A DNA stretch of 49,932 nucleotides. Origin: Phaeoceros laevis. Its lineage: Eukaryota; Anthocerotophyta; Anthocerotopsida; Notothyladales. Made by a program: the position numbers and the translations under genes. The stretch covers positions 1 through 49,932 of the forward strand of contig JBNGIQ010008804.1 of NCBI GenBank assembly GCA_049999765.1. The letters run 5' to 3'. Below are positions 28,299 through 38,893 of this stretch, in pieces. The notes beneath the pieces were generated by a model that was not told the DNA's origin, did no database searches, and saw only the letters and a list, made by a program, of their open reading frames with translations. Within the stretch, counting starts at the first letter, position 1. Each line of letters begins with the position of its first letter.

Positions 28299-28748
28299 AA
28301 CTCACTTATATCAAGCTACCTGTAGTTCTTGAACCACTCTATTTTTTTGCTTAAGGTTTTCCTAAGCTTAGAGAGGAATAGCAAAGAAGCTAGCTAACTA
28401 ACTACCAATAGTTCTTGAACCACTACATACTATATATGCACTAGTGTAGGCCCCGTCGACATCGACGGCCGTCCCCACCCATCTTAAGTTAAAGATATAA
28501 ATAATTTAAACCAATAACCTTGATGTAATGGAGTAGGCCATGTGGTGGGGTTTTTTGAGTGGGAAGGACAGGTATGGAGTTCAACTCCTAGGATTGCACT
28601 TATTTTATCCCGCGCTCGCGAGCGCGCGGTTCGCAACAACACCTGAATCCGCCCATCCATCCCACACAATTAAACCATTTAAACACTCTCTCTCTTGCTT
28701 CCTAGTGAGAGTGTCCTATTCTTTTATAATATAAGATTTTGTGTATAT

Positions 28749-28955
28749 GTACAACTGGCGAGAGGTGTCGGAGTCACATGCGTCAAAAAGACAGCACTTA
28801 AGAGTGTCCCAACTCTCCATAGCAGCCGGACTCCATGCCTAGATGCTTGTGTACAAATGGCGAGAGGTGTCGGAGTGACATGTGTCGAAAAGACGACAGT
28901 TGAGGGTGTCTCAACTCTCCATACCACCGGACTCCATGCCCAGATGCTTGTGCAC
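28749..28955. repeat. Tandem duplication of about 102 bp
   Basis: Two copies, 28749-28850 and 28851-28955, share GTACAA(C/A)TGGCGAGAGG, GTCTCAACTCTCCATA-like and GGACTCCATGCC(T/C)AGATG segments with scattered substitutions. Confidence 0.8.
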
Positions 28956-29360
28956 AGCAAGTCCTCGAGGGGTTGTATGAGGGATATACCACCACTGAGG
29001 AGACTTGAGGCCCTCCAATTGCCCCTCCCTCACTTGGCAAAGAAATTCCTAAGCGTAAGTGCTGATAGCATAAGATCTTGAGGGTCACGTAGACCTCCTT
29101 TAGTTGAGCCCAGCAATATGCAGCAGTGCTTGCACCTTGCAGACTAGATAGGTGTGTGCTCTTAACACTTAAGACTACTAAAGTCTTTGCTGCTTGATTT
29201 GCCTATTCCCATGCTGGGAAAGCAACATAGGCGGTTGCAGGCCTAGGGATTGGAAGAGGAGGTGTGCCTAATCCATACACATGTCCCCATAATTTTTTGT
29301 TTTTCAATATCTTTCTATACTAAATAATTCTCTCCATCAAATATGTCCTCTTTGGCTAAA

Positions 29361-29389
29361 AGTAGTAGTAGTAGTAGTAGTAGTAGTAG
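29361..29389. repeat. (AGT)n microsatellite
   Basis: About nine uninterrupted AGT triplets are followed by a G run. Confidence 0.95.
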
Positions 29390-30065
29390 GGGGTGTTCAC
29401 GCCGTGTCGAAAAGTGCTACCTAGCTGTTTGATGTTTGTGCAAGGGCAGCGACTTGAGCCATTATGAAGGAGCTGAGCCCTAAATGGAGAGGTGGTTCAC
29501 CCCGTTTTGACGGATTTGCTATTTTCATTAGCCCTTGATTAGAAATATATATTAATATTTAATAATTATTAAATATAAAATTTCATGACGGCCATTTTAG
29601 TATAACTTTTATTACATTTACTTACCAGGACACTATGAGTCGTGGTGAAACGTGAAAGTAAAAACCCTAACGGCTAAGTAAGCCCGTTTGGGCTAGTTGG
29701 TCTTTTAGGGGTTAATCAATCTATGCTACGTAGGGAGCATGAAAAGTGGAAAGCACCATTGTCATCCGGTCATGAGTGTGAGACCTAGAGCACCATTATC
29801 CAGCCCACTATTTTCCACGATCCTGCATGTGATAATGAGGATGGCATGATCATATTAACCAATAGTTTGGCTGGCAACATGTGACATTCATATTGTCTCA
29901 ATACTAGCTTACCCGTTCATACAACTTTGTTGCCTTGCTGCGCCTGGTCTACCTAGGTAGAGCATGTCGAAATCTCCATACCCCATGTAGCGAGCATTGA
30001 TTGCCAAGGCATATTTATTCACAGTTGCACTCAGGGAAGCTTCTCGTAATCAAGTGCTAGAACTG

Positions 30066-31692
30066 CTAGTGAGTATTCATAAAACCAGAAACCGCTGTCT
30101 GTGTGAAGGACTTACCTGTGAGGTAATTAGGTAGTTACCTGAAGTAAATAGTGTGTTACTTGATATCTAGTTGGGCTAGGTGTCAGATATCTACCTGGGC
30201 TAGGTGTCAGATATTGATAGGTTGGAATTGGGCATGAGTTGAGGGCAGACCTTAGTTAGGTCTGGGACCTAAGCTTAGGTCTGGCTCTGGAGCTCTGTCC
30301 TGGAAGATTCCATTATAGCAAGAGCTTGAGTTGGCAACTGCTTAGGTCTGGGACCTAAGTTTAGAGCTAGATGCTTAGGTATGGGACCTAAGTTTAGGTC
30401 TAGCTCTATGTCAGGATTATGCTGATGAGCATCGATGCAAAGGCACACAGGTTTTGGGTCCAGTCAAGTTTACTTAGTCCTTATTTGCTATTTCTTGCTT
30501 TTTCACAAATCCAGTTATTACTTGCAGTTCACCTGCGCGTGAATGTTCGTTAACGCGGTCACACCGGTTCACAAGGACAATCAAGCAGCTGGGCTGCCAG
30601 TTACAGTTGGTGCTTCAGGCAGTTTGCCTTCAAATATGATCATGGCAGCAGTGGTGGCAGCGTGCGAGAAGCCAAGCGATGCCTTCTTGGTGTAACGGCG
30701 CGTGACAAGGATGTGGAGATGCAAGAGAATGTGGCGGCGACCTAGCGCTGCCGCTCTTAGGGCTGGACAGCAGCCGCTAGTTGCAGTTTTGCAATTTCTC
30801 TTCACACTTCTGCAGGCAGCGGCTTCCATAGCCTAGCTGCTTGCATGTGACGCTTTTTACACTTCAATTTCAGCAGGATACCCTCATACGAGATCCTGTT
30901 CTTGTGTCAATTGCTTGAAGCTGAGAAATGAGCTAACTCTGGACTTGTGCTTTGCTTGCATGTACTCCGTCGAGGCACACTGCTACGCATGCGCATGAGC
31001 ACTAGTGCAGTTACTCACTTTTTAGCTTTGCTTTGTCACATGTATGAGGCATTCTGATATGCAGCTGTTTGAGCAGGTTTGTGCTCAGCTCTGTTCAGGC
31101 AGGCTTTAGTACAGTTGCCTTTCACAGGCTTAGCTGGTCAGGTAGTTCGTCGTCATGTGGCAGGGCTAGTTCATTTGCTATACATGTTGCTGATACATTG
31201 CATTTTTAACAATAAACTTTGGCTAAACACCCTGAGCGACCTCTCATATCAAAGATGCCAGGTAGCACGACATCTAGAGGCTTTGTTGTACCTTGATATA
31301 TATAAAGAAAGGGCTGGCCCCAGTAGGGGACAACAAGTCCATTTGCGTTGAAGCAGCTCTGGGCGGGATCTGGGGTCCTAATGCTGTGTTTTGTGTGCAA
31401 TTGTGCTAATCATCTGAAGGAAAGATCTAGGGGTAAATCCTCTTTAACCGAGGTCTGTCACAGTCTGAGCCTTTTGAGTGGGCTGTTGTTCACTCTCATA
31501 CTCTCGCTTCTTGCGTTTAACAAAACCACGGACATCGAACTGGTGCAAGAGAGCAGTTATACCCTTGTTGCGGAGGTGTTGTACCTCGGATGGTGGAAGG
31601 TCTATAGTGGAGCCCATCAGGTTGACCACCTTCAGATTTATCATGGAACGCACCTCAGGCAGCTGCTTTAGGCCTGTACAAGCTCCTAGGGA
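30066..31692 (-). pseudogene. C-terminal fragment of an NB-LRR gene, split by an LTR
   Basis: On the minus strand, 31692-31463 encodes the last leucine-rich repeat and tail of an NLR (LKQLPEVRSMINLKVVNLMG, DLPPSEVQHLRNKG, QPTQKAQT). The LTR at 30102-31462 interrupts it. Beyond the LTR the frame resumes at the duplicated GTCTG and ends a few codons later (AVSGFMNTH, stop at 30066-30068), which shows the original C-terminus. The 230 bp at 31463-31692 align without indels to 38894-39123 of the larger NLR (constant offset 7431). To the right of 31692 the similarity stops abruptly. This is a dead fragment from a segmental duplication. Confidence 0.85.
30102..31462 (+). mobile_element. LTR (1361 bp), long form, with 5-bp target duplication GTCTG
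   Basis: It starts TGTGAAGGACTTACC and ends TTAACCGAGGTCTGTCACA, the TG..CA ends of LTRs. GTCTG flanks it at 30097-30101 and 31463-31467. Its ends match the LTR at 41889-42393 closely over about 300 bp on the left and about 190 bp on the right, including the TATA-like TTGATATATATAAAGAAAGG (about 31295). It differs in holding about 856 extra bases (about 30407-31267). No internal retroelement genes are attached, so it is a solo LTR or an LTR with inserted sequence. Confidence 0.88.
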
Positions 31693-31700
31693 AAGGGAAA

Positions 31701-32517
31701 ATGTATTGCAGGTACTTCCAAGATGTTGCATTTATGGAATTATTCAAGCGTAAGGCACATTTGAGCATAAGAGACTTGTTGATGCAGTTGGATGTTTGGA
31801 CAGTGGCTATCCATGCTGATATTGCAACCGGAAAGTATAATCCAGCCCGTGTTGGATGGAATGCTGAAGCCTTAGTGGTGGGTAAGATTGAATTAATGGA
31901 TCTTACAGCATGCTTGGGATTAGAATTTAATGCTACAGCTAGGTATGATACAGCTGGGCCACATAATGTGGCCCAGGTCCCTCATAGTCAACATGGCAGA
32001 GGTATTCTTTTCATCCCAACATCTTTCAATGAGCATTGTGTGAATTTGGTGTATGTGAGAAAGGATGCAGCAGATGGCTGGTTTGTAGTAGGGATACAAA
32101 TTACTGTTGCCAAATGGAAGACGAAGAAGGTTAAATGTAGTGAAAATGTTTGGGCCTCCCCACATATGTACCAAATGTGGGTCCTTAAAGGAGAGCAGGT
32201 ATCCAAACTTTGGTTTGTATACATGATGCGAGAAAGTGAGTTGCAGGAAGATGTTGTCAAAGGACAGGAGCTGAGAAGACTAAATCAGGTGCGAAGTTAA
32301 CAAGGGGTAAGGTTAGTGTATTCTGGGTACCATTCAAAAAAGTTCACACTGATTTGGGTTTTTTAGACGATCTGTCTAACATCAAGGAGCCTCAGATAGT
32401 GGAGAAAAAAGTGTTGGTTGCATGTAAAGCACCCACTGTCAAGGGCGGACAGTGTAATAATATGGTTCAGCCTTCGCCTGGGAGGTGTGCCCGCCACAAG
32501 AATGTTCCACTTTCGTG
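31701..32517 (+). pseudogene. Unrecognised ORF with a Cys/His-rich C-terminus, one frameshift
   Basis: An open frame from ATG 31701 to 32300 (199 aa) encodes a globular, mixed alpha/beta sequence. It includes DVWTVAIHADIATGKYNPAR, GILFIPTSFNEHCVNLVYV and WFVVGIQITVAKWKT. The order of a hydrophobic strand, a short loop and a Q-hydrophobic-T strand followed by Lys recalls the restriction-endonuclease-like domain of Crinkler/RHS proteins, but the resemblance is weak and I do not assign it. About 32260-32285 the frame slips by two bases into a second open stretch ending at TGA 32515-32517. That stretch carries CKAPTVKGGQCNNM and PGRCARHK, a C-x9-C-x10-C-x2-H pattern like small zinc-binding tails. 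It starts 9 bases right of a broken NLR fragment. It may be a decayed accessory or transposon-borne gene. Confidence 0.45.
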
Positions 32518-32600
32518 AGACCCCAATGTACCTTCGGTTTGAAACAGTTACATTTCATTTTGCTTAGGCCATCCAGTTTGTAGGACACAAGACACGATAC

Positions 32601-32686
32601 TTGCCCTTCCTGCGGTATTTGGAAGGATCCAGTCAGTGGATTCTTGCCCTTTCTGCGGTAGTTGGAGGGATCCAGTCAGTGGATTC
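32601..32686. repeat. 43-bp tandem duplication
   Basis: TTGCCC(T)T(C/T)CTGCGGTA followed by GGATCCAGTCAGTGGATTC occurs at 32601-32643 and 32644-32686 with a few substitutions. Confidence 0.85.
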
Positions 32687-32689
32687 TCT

Positions 32690-33870
32690 TCGGTACAATA
32701 TTGTCTGCTCTGTTAAAAGTACTGGAGCAAAGTAGTTTGAACGTCTTCCAAAAATTTTTTGTTGTTTATTTCTACCACTCAGCTATGTGCGAACATGTGG
32801 GGGTGCAGAGGAGGTTGTTTGGTTTGTTGCCCTGTCAACCTGCTTGTGGTTGGCAGATCTGCTTGGGATTGTGCATCTCCGCAAGTCAGACACCAATCAC
32901 ACATCCCAAAGTCTGTAGATGTCCGCTGAATCATGTGGTTGATCGATGAAAGTAAACAGAATTCGATCACTTGGAGCACACGGCAAGCAATGCGAAGATC
33001 TGGCCTTATTGGATAACTCTAGGAGATGTGCAGCGTGGATCTTATGTGTTCTCTCGCTACGAAGGACATCGCTAAGGACAACGATTCTTTCATGGTGGAG
33101 GCGTAAGTCACAAGCACTGTAAATTCTAGAAGTTACTTGGGTAACAAGGTAACTGGGACTTGAACTGGAAGTTGTCATGGTTGAGGGAACTCCCATGTTA
33201 GATGCTAAGTTAAGTTCCTAGATTCCTTCTATAGGATTGGACCAGGCATATAAAGGACTCTGTCTCAGAGGAGGACAGACAGTCGGTGAGCCAGTCAGAT
33301 TGTAAGTCTCTCTCTCATTATGATTTTCCGGTACTCACGAGGAGCTGGCCGCGGAAGCCATAGATCATGTGCGTGAGGCTGGTATCTTGCTCAGTGTGAT
33401 AAAGAGCAGCGCGTGGGTACGCGTCTGCGAGTCTACCTAGTAGGCGGGCCATTGGGAGGCCTAGTGCTGTGTTGTTGCTCTAGCTGACTGATTAGAATCT
33501 TGGCGTTGATCTTTGATCCTGGCAAATTGCTACACCATGTGGGGGAGTCTGATTAGGTTCAGACTTGGGTGTGCGTTTTCAGTGTTTAGCAAAGGAATTA
33601 TTATTATTATTATATTTCATAAGGCATATGCAGTCGTTAGACTATGATTCCCAAACATAAGTGTTATACATGAATTGTGTTACGTCCTGAAGTCATTAAT
33701 GATAAAAATTAGGATTAAAACCTACTTGAAACTATTCAATAAAATAACTATATTGGATAAACCTAAAAATACTCTCCAATTGAGGTGAAAAACAAAATTA
33801 GTTTTTCTATCATAATCTGATTATTTAAAAGATGCCAAGGATCATAGAAAGAACCATTGAAAATTCTTAA
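32690..33870. other. Non-coding stretch, possible decayed LTR
   Basis: I find no coding sequence. About 33120-33400 has LTR-like composition: a CATATAAAGGACTCTG TATA-like site at 33248, then a CT-rich run and CTGGTATCTTGCTC, loosely like a tRNA-Met primer-binding site. An ATT microsatellite lies at 33597-33613 and AT-rich DNA follows. Confidence 0.35.
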
Positions 33871-33879
33871 CAAGTAGCA

Positions 33880-34640
33880 CGAGTAGCGATGCATTGTCCA
33901 AGAATGTGCGAACACGTTTCTTCGGCGAAGCCACATTTCTGCAAAATGGAGAGCCGACAATGTTGAACCGAGAGAAGTAGGCTCCAATTGCCATGTGCCC
34001 TGTTCTTAGTTGTGTCAAAAAGGAGGTTGTCCTTCGATCATAGAGAGCAAGCCGCTTCAGCACCGAGGGATTTGGACCGCCTGTTGCTACACGCTTCAAC
34101 GCTGAGGCCTTTGATGAAGCATGCCACCTACATTGCCATTTTTTCCAACACAGCTGAATTGATTAACTGGAGCACTCTAGATTTTTTAAGAATCTGATAG
34201 GCCTCAACCACAGCCAAGGCGGTGGCCTCCTTTGCAAGAGCGTCAGCAGCTTCATTACCCGGCACATTACTGTGACCAGGAACCCACTGTAGATGAATAG
34301 GAATAAAAGGGTGAGACTCACGTATAACTTTGATAGCAGAAAAAGCCATGTTAGACAAGAATTGACCAGAATGCGGAGAAGTGTTGAATATAAAGGAGAT
34401 TTAGCAGCCTGATTATCGGAAAAGATGAAAATAGAAGAGATAGATGGGAAGGAAGTGAGCATATTCGGAATGTGCTCAAGGGCTTTGATTATAGCAAGCA
34501 GCTCAGCATCGTATATGCCGAAATAGAAATCGAGCCCAATGGAGAGTTGATGGATTAAAGTAGAGTTGAAGTAGAAAACTGCGGCACAGCCCACTTTGCT
34601 ATCCATGAATGACCCATCTGTCATTCATGGCAAGAGCTAC
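33880..34640 (-). mobile_element. LINE fragment: RNase H domain and C-terminal zinc-binding tail
   Basis: Minus-strand translation shows a ribonuclease H fold: MTDGSFMDSKVGCAAVFY (first Asp), YDAELLAIIKALEHIP (Glu), FIFSDNQAA (Asp) and, after a frameshift near 34330, HLQWVPGHSNVPGNEAADAL (His and last Asp). Downstream come LTQLRTGHMAIGAYFSRFN and a Cys/His cluster CGFAEETCSHILGQC in another frame. This order (RNase H, QLRTGH, Cys-His-Cys) is that of RNase H-bearing non-LTR retrotransposons. At least two frameshifts are seen and no reverse transcriptase is present, so it is a truncated 3' part. Confidence 0.8.
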
Positions 34641-34985
34641 CTCACTCAACCGATTACAGGTACACAAAGAAGGAACATTATTGTAAAAAGGAGAGATTTA
34701 GATTTGACAGTGCGAGTCAGAGAGATCTCAATGCTCAAGTAGTGTATATGCTTCAGGCTCAAGGCAATCTGCTACATTCGACCATAACCAAAGTAGAACG
34801 CCTTGGGTTGCATGTCCACCAGCTTGAATCCATCTGCGAAAGCATAAATCATGGCATTAATCAACTATGCTTTGATCGTTTCGTTGAGAGGAAGTGTGAG
34901 GCCTCAGACTTTACACTGCCAGACCTGAGCAAATTGAAGGAGAGCCAAACAGGGTCTCTTAACACAGACCTGAAGCTATAAGTGC

Positions 34986-37490
34986 ATGTCTAGATCTGGC
35001 TCGCACAAATCACCTCCCAAGACTCGAAAGCATAAACCTCCGCCTCAGCCACCTCCATACCCGCCACCTAGTTGGAGACCTGGACAGCCAAGCACTATGG
35101 CGAATACAACGAATAACTATATCACCTTTGAATTCAAGGAAAAGGATAGTTTTATGGGGAAGGATTTCGAGATCTGGCGTATGCGAGTTAGAAGCATTCT
35201 GTTGGAGAAAGAATGGTTAACCTATGTTGATGGCACTACACCAAGACCAGTACCTGCAGACCCAGCAGCTCCAACGGCAGCAGAAACCAGGGCCATAAAG
35301 GAATGGGACAAAGTCGACCACAAAATTCTCACCTTGCTGACGCAGTGTCTTGAAGCCGAGACAGTTCATCGTTTGTATGGTGTCGCTACTTCAAAAGAAG
35401 CATGGGATCAATTGGTAACAGCTTACCAGGCCAAAGAAACCCTAGCACAAGTTATAGCAACTCAAAATTTCTATCAATTGAAAATGCAAGAGTCAAATAC
35501 TGTGGATAAATTTGCCACAAACTTCCGTATGTGCCGAGCTTGGTTAGCAAACCAAGGAACAATTATTCCGGAAGAGCAAGCTGCAGTCATACTGCTAGCT
35601 GCACTTCCACCAAGCTGGGGGGCTTTCGTCACAGCCCAACAAAGCAGGACTGGTTTGACAGTATCAGTAGTTCCGGCTGCAATGCTCCAGCATGAAACTA
35701 CGAAGAAACTGTCGACAGTAGGAGGACACTCCAATGGAACTGATGGTGCACTTTTCATGCAAAAAGGCAACAAGTTTAAGAGGCCTTTCAACAAGGATAG
35801 GGACTCTTCCTCCACATGGGTGCCAAACAACAAGAAGAATCAGAAATGTGCCTATTGCAAAAAGCCCGGCCACTTTTGGCGGGATTGTAGGAAAAAGAAA
35901 CTTGATGAACAGAAGCGGGGGGTGCCCACCGGTCGATCCGCAACTCAGGGATCTCCTGGTTGCTTCATTGTAACTTGCTTGACTGGAGACACTCCTTGTG
36001 ACAGATTTTCGTGGTATTTGGACTCAGGGGCGTCCAATCACTTTTGCTTCGACAGAAGCTTGTTCGTGACCTAGGAAAGGCTGACACCACCAGGGAAGGT
36101 TAGCCTAGGCAACGATTATGTATGCCCGATACTAGGCAAAGGAAGTGTGCGCATTAAACTCAAAGTAGGCTCAGTATTGGAACTCCATCCCGTACTTCAT
36201 GTGCCTGAACTTACAAAGAACCTGCTGTCCACGATCGCATTGGGAAAACTGAGGACATATCGAATTGTCCTCGAGGATGACACGGCGTCAATTGTCCGTA
36301 AGGACAACCCTGATGTTGTCTTAATCTCAGGACATCCTTGTAGAGGTCTTATTCTGCTGGATGTCCAGTCTCTCCCAATTCCCCTGGACAGCAAGTCTGC
36401 ACGAAGTGTACGAGATGAGCAGCTAACTGAGTTATGGCATAAACGTTTAGGTCATGCTTCCATTGATAAATTGAAGCTACTTCAAGGAGACCAGCTTGTA
36501 AAGGGTTTACCAGATTTTATCGTCACTCCTTTACCCGTATGTAAGCCATGTATGAAAGGCAAGTAGCATAAGCTCCCGTTTGAGAGGAGCAGATCCATGT
36601 TTGACCGACTTTACCAGATTTTATCACCACTCCTTTACCCGTATGTGAGCCATGTATGAAAGGCAAGCAGCATAAGCTCCCGTTTGAGAGGAGCAGATCC
36701 GTGTTTGACCGACCTCTCCAGTTGGTCTACTCCGATGTCTATGGACCAATGGAGGTTCACTCCCTGGGCAACAACAGATACTTTATTACTTTCATTGATG
36801 CATATTCCGGATTCACTTGTTTATATTTTCTACAACACAAGTCAGCCACATTTGCCAAGTTTCAGGAGTGGCTTGCCTATGCAGAGCGTTATACGAGCTC
36901 CAAGCTCCAAGCCCTACAAACAGATAATGGGGGTGAATATATTTCATCAGCATTCACTGAGTTCTACAAGCAAGCAAGCTGGAATAGAAAGACGTTTTTC
37001 AATTCCATACACACCTGAGCAAATGGGCGTGGCTGAGAAACGCATCCGGGACATCAATGATTATGCACGTAGTATGTTAGCTCATGCGCATCTGCCCAAG
37101 GGGTACTGGGCTGAAGCAGTTGCTACAGCTGTCCACATCCAGAACCACATACCAAAGTCCACCACGGGGCAGACTCCGTTTTATTTGTGGACTGGGAAAA
37201 TTCCTAACATTTCTTATTTCCAAGTCTTTGGCTGTGCTGCTTATGCACACGTTCCCAAGCACCTGCGTCAAAAGTGGGATTTTCATTCACGAAAGCAACG
37301 GTTCATTGGCTATGGGGACACAGTAAAAGGCTACAAGCTAATTGACCCTACTACACATCAAGTCTCCTACTCTAGAAACGTTCAATTTAATGAGACTGAT
37401 TTCTTTACATCACTTGATTCGGAGCCACTGGGGGAAGATGAGGACGAGACAGGTGCTGGACTTGATGGACTTGAGTCAAATGACCGCCAA
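34986..37490 (+). mobile_element. Ty1/copia retrotransposon, gag-protease-integrase, RT missing
   Basis: The gag (34986-about 35830; an inner Met at 35098 may be the real start) has a Pro-rich N-terminus, the UBN2 core FEFKEKDSFMGKDFEIWRMR and LLAALPPSWGAF. The zinc knuckle CAYCKKPGHFWRDC (CX2CX4HX4C) follows, then the aspartic protease WYLDSGASNHFCF. The frame stops at TAG 36072-36074. GAG-pre-integrase continues to 36566 (LWHKRLGHASIDKL, CKPCMKGK). A 104-bp tandem duplication and a one-base slip near 36970 break the integrase, whose catalytic core is still readable (SDVYGPM, TDNGGEY, PYTPEQMGVAEKR, FGCAAYAHVPK). The element ends near 37490 where a LINE piece begins; reverse transcriptase and RNase H are absent. 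I see no clear flanking LTRs. It is related to the gag at 42-778. Confidence 0.9.
36507..36714. repeat. 104-bp tandem duplication inside copia pol
   Basis: The block TTACCAGATTTTATC...GTTTGACCGAC occurs at about 36507-36610 and 36611-36714 with a handful of substitutions. Because 104 is not a multiple of 3, it shifts the pol frame and brings in a TAG after CMKGK. Confidence 0.9.
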
Positions 37491-37773
37491 ACACATTGGA
37501 TGTCCACGCCAGCCAAATTTGGTGTAGCGTCCAAGCACGCCACATTCGCCACCAGTCTTCCTTCACCAATGCCTCTTCTACTTCGTTCTCAGCCACGTTC
37601 AGTAACAGGAACCTCTTATCTAGGGTGATCCGCCGACCCAGCTTCAGCGAAAGCCACTCTGCTATGGCACACCAGACTGACTCCGCTCTCCAACAGCTTG
37701 TCAGCACATGCACTGTTGTGTTCGGTACTCCACCGCAATGACCTCGACAATAGGCAAGATCTTCCCGCGCCAC
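37490..37773 (-). mobile_element. LINE reverse-transcriptase C-terminal zinc-binding (zf-RVT) fragment
   Basis: Minus-strand residues CRGHCGGVPNTTVHVLTSCW, then SVWCAIAEWLSLKLGRRITL and DWWRMWRAWTLHQIWLAWTS match the Cys-His-Cys region and following helices after the RT of L1-type LINEs. It abuts the truncated copia integrase, and a GC-rich stretch (37740-37930) lies on its other side. It is only a fragment. Confidence 0.6.
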
Positions 37774-37932
37774 CTGAGGCCCGAAAGGGCCAAGGGCGGC
37801 GCGCCGGCGGATCCCTCTCGCGAGGGGCCGGTGATTTTCGCTTCTCGGACCTCTTGACTTGCGCCTAGGTCCGCCCCGGGCATCGCCTTTTACAGCGTCC
37901 CGGCTACAACGCCTTCCATCCTGCTGCTCCCT

Positions 37933-38880
37933 TCATCCCTGCACTGTTGCTTGTGGTGCTACAAAGGGAACAGGATTCTGAGGTGCTGCTTGAGGAGCTG
38001 CAGCAGGTGGAAGTGACACAAGTAAATCTCCTACCAACATTTCGTTGATATCACTATCGGAGACATCTTCCTCAGAGTCATCAAAATGACTGCTGTTGTC
38101 TCCCACTTGTTGAGAGAATTCAACACCTTCCACAAACACATCCCTTGAATGGATAACTTTCCGAGTTTGCTTGTGCACCAATTTGTAGCCTTTGATTCCA
38201 TCTGTGAATTCCACAAAGATGCATGGCCTAGACTTCGGCTCAAACTTCTTGCGAATGTCTTTGTGGATTTGGGCATATGCTGGAGAGCCAAAAACTCTCA
38301 GATGAGCTAGATTAGGCCGCCTTCCCGTCCATAGCTCATATGGGGTAGTTTTAGGATTAGCCTTGCATGAGATGCGGTTATGGATATAATTGGCATAAGC
38401 CATTGCTTCAGCCCAAAAAGATTTGGGTAGGTTGGCATACAACAACATGCTGGACGCAGACGTCTGCAAAGTCCAGTTTTTATTCTCCGCTATGCCATTT
38501 TGTTGTGGCGTGTGAGGATTGGTAAGCTATCTCACAATGCCATTGGATTTGCAGAACCCCATAAACTCGTTGGAAGTACACTCTCCTCCATTGTCAGAAC
38601 GAAGGGCCTTCAGCTTGCAGCCTGTTTGCAACTCAGCCCAACGTAGATACTCCACAAAACACCGGAAAGCTTCGGACTTGTAGAGCAAAAAATAAATCAC
38701 ACAAAATCGTGTAAAATCATCAATAAAAGTCAGGCAGTACTCCTTCCCTCCTATGCTTTTGGGTAACGGCCCAAAAATGTCCGTGTGCACCAGCTCAAGT
38801 TTTGATGTTGCACAACTTGGGGTTTCAGCCGGGAATGAAGACTTTTTCTGCTTGCCTAAAATGCAAGCTTCACAAATACC
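37933..38880 (-). mobile_element. Copia integrase fragment of a second family
   Basis: On the minus strand from about 38872 down: CEACILGKQKKSSFP (GAG-pre-integrase Cys pair), LELVHTDIFGPLPKSIGGKEYCLTFIDDFTRFCVIYFL, LRSDNGGECTSNEF, PHTPQQNGIAENKN, SFWAEAMAYANYIHNR, ELWTGRRPNLAHLRVFG and the C-terminal FVEFTDGIKGYKLVHK. One TAG (38525-38527 region) interrupts the frame just before LTNPHTPQQNG. No gag or RT is attached. The right end joins about 14 bp of the local LTR 3' end and then the NLR. Confidence 0.88.
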
Positions 38881-38893
38881 GAGGTCTGTCATA

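Larger units (their letters stand above)
27203..30065. other. Gene-poor, partly AT-rich intergenic region
   Basis: The region nearest 27203 should hold the helicase promoter and leader. The 118-aa plus-strand and 84-aa minus-strand ORFs near 27.4-27.8 kb overlap each other and show no recognisable family, so I do not call them. The rest has only small tandem duplications and a TAG microsatellite. Confidence 0.6.

Noticed and set aside
32900-33550. A possible complete copia LTR with primer-binding site
   Set aside because: There are TATA-like and PBS-like strings, but no TG..CA ends, target duplication or partner copy could be found, so it is only mentioned as a non-coding stretch.
34742-34981. 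79-aa ORF just before the copia gag as a separate gene
   Set aside because: No recognisable family; it may be leader sequence of the element, and I cannot support a coding call.
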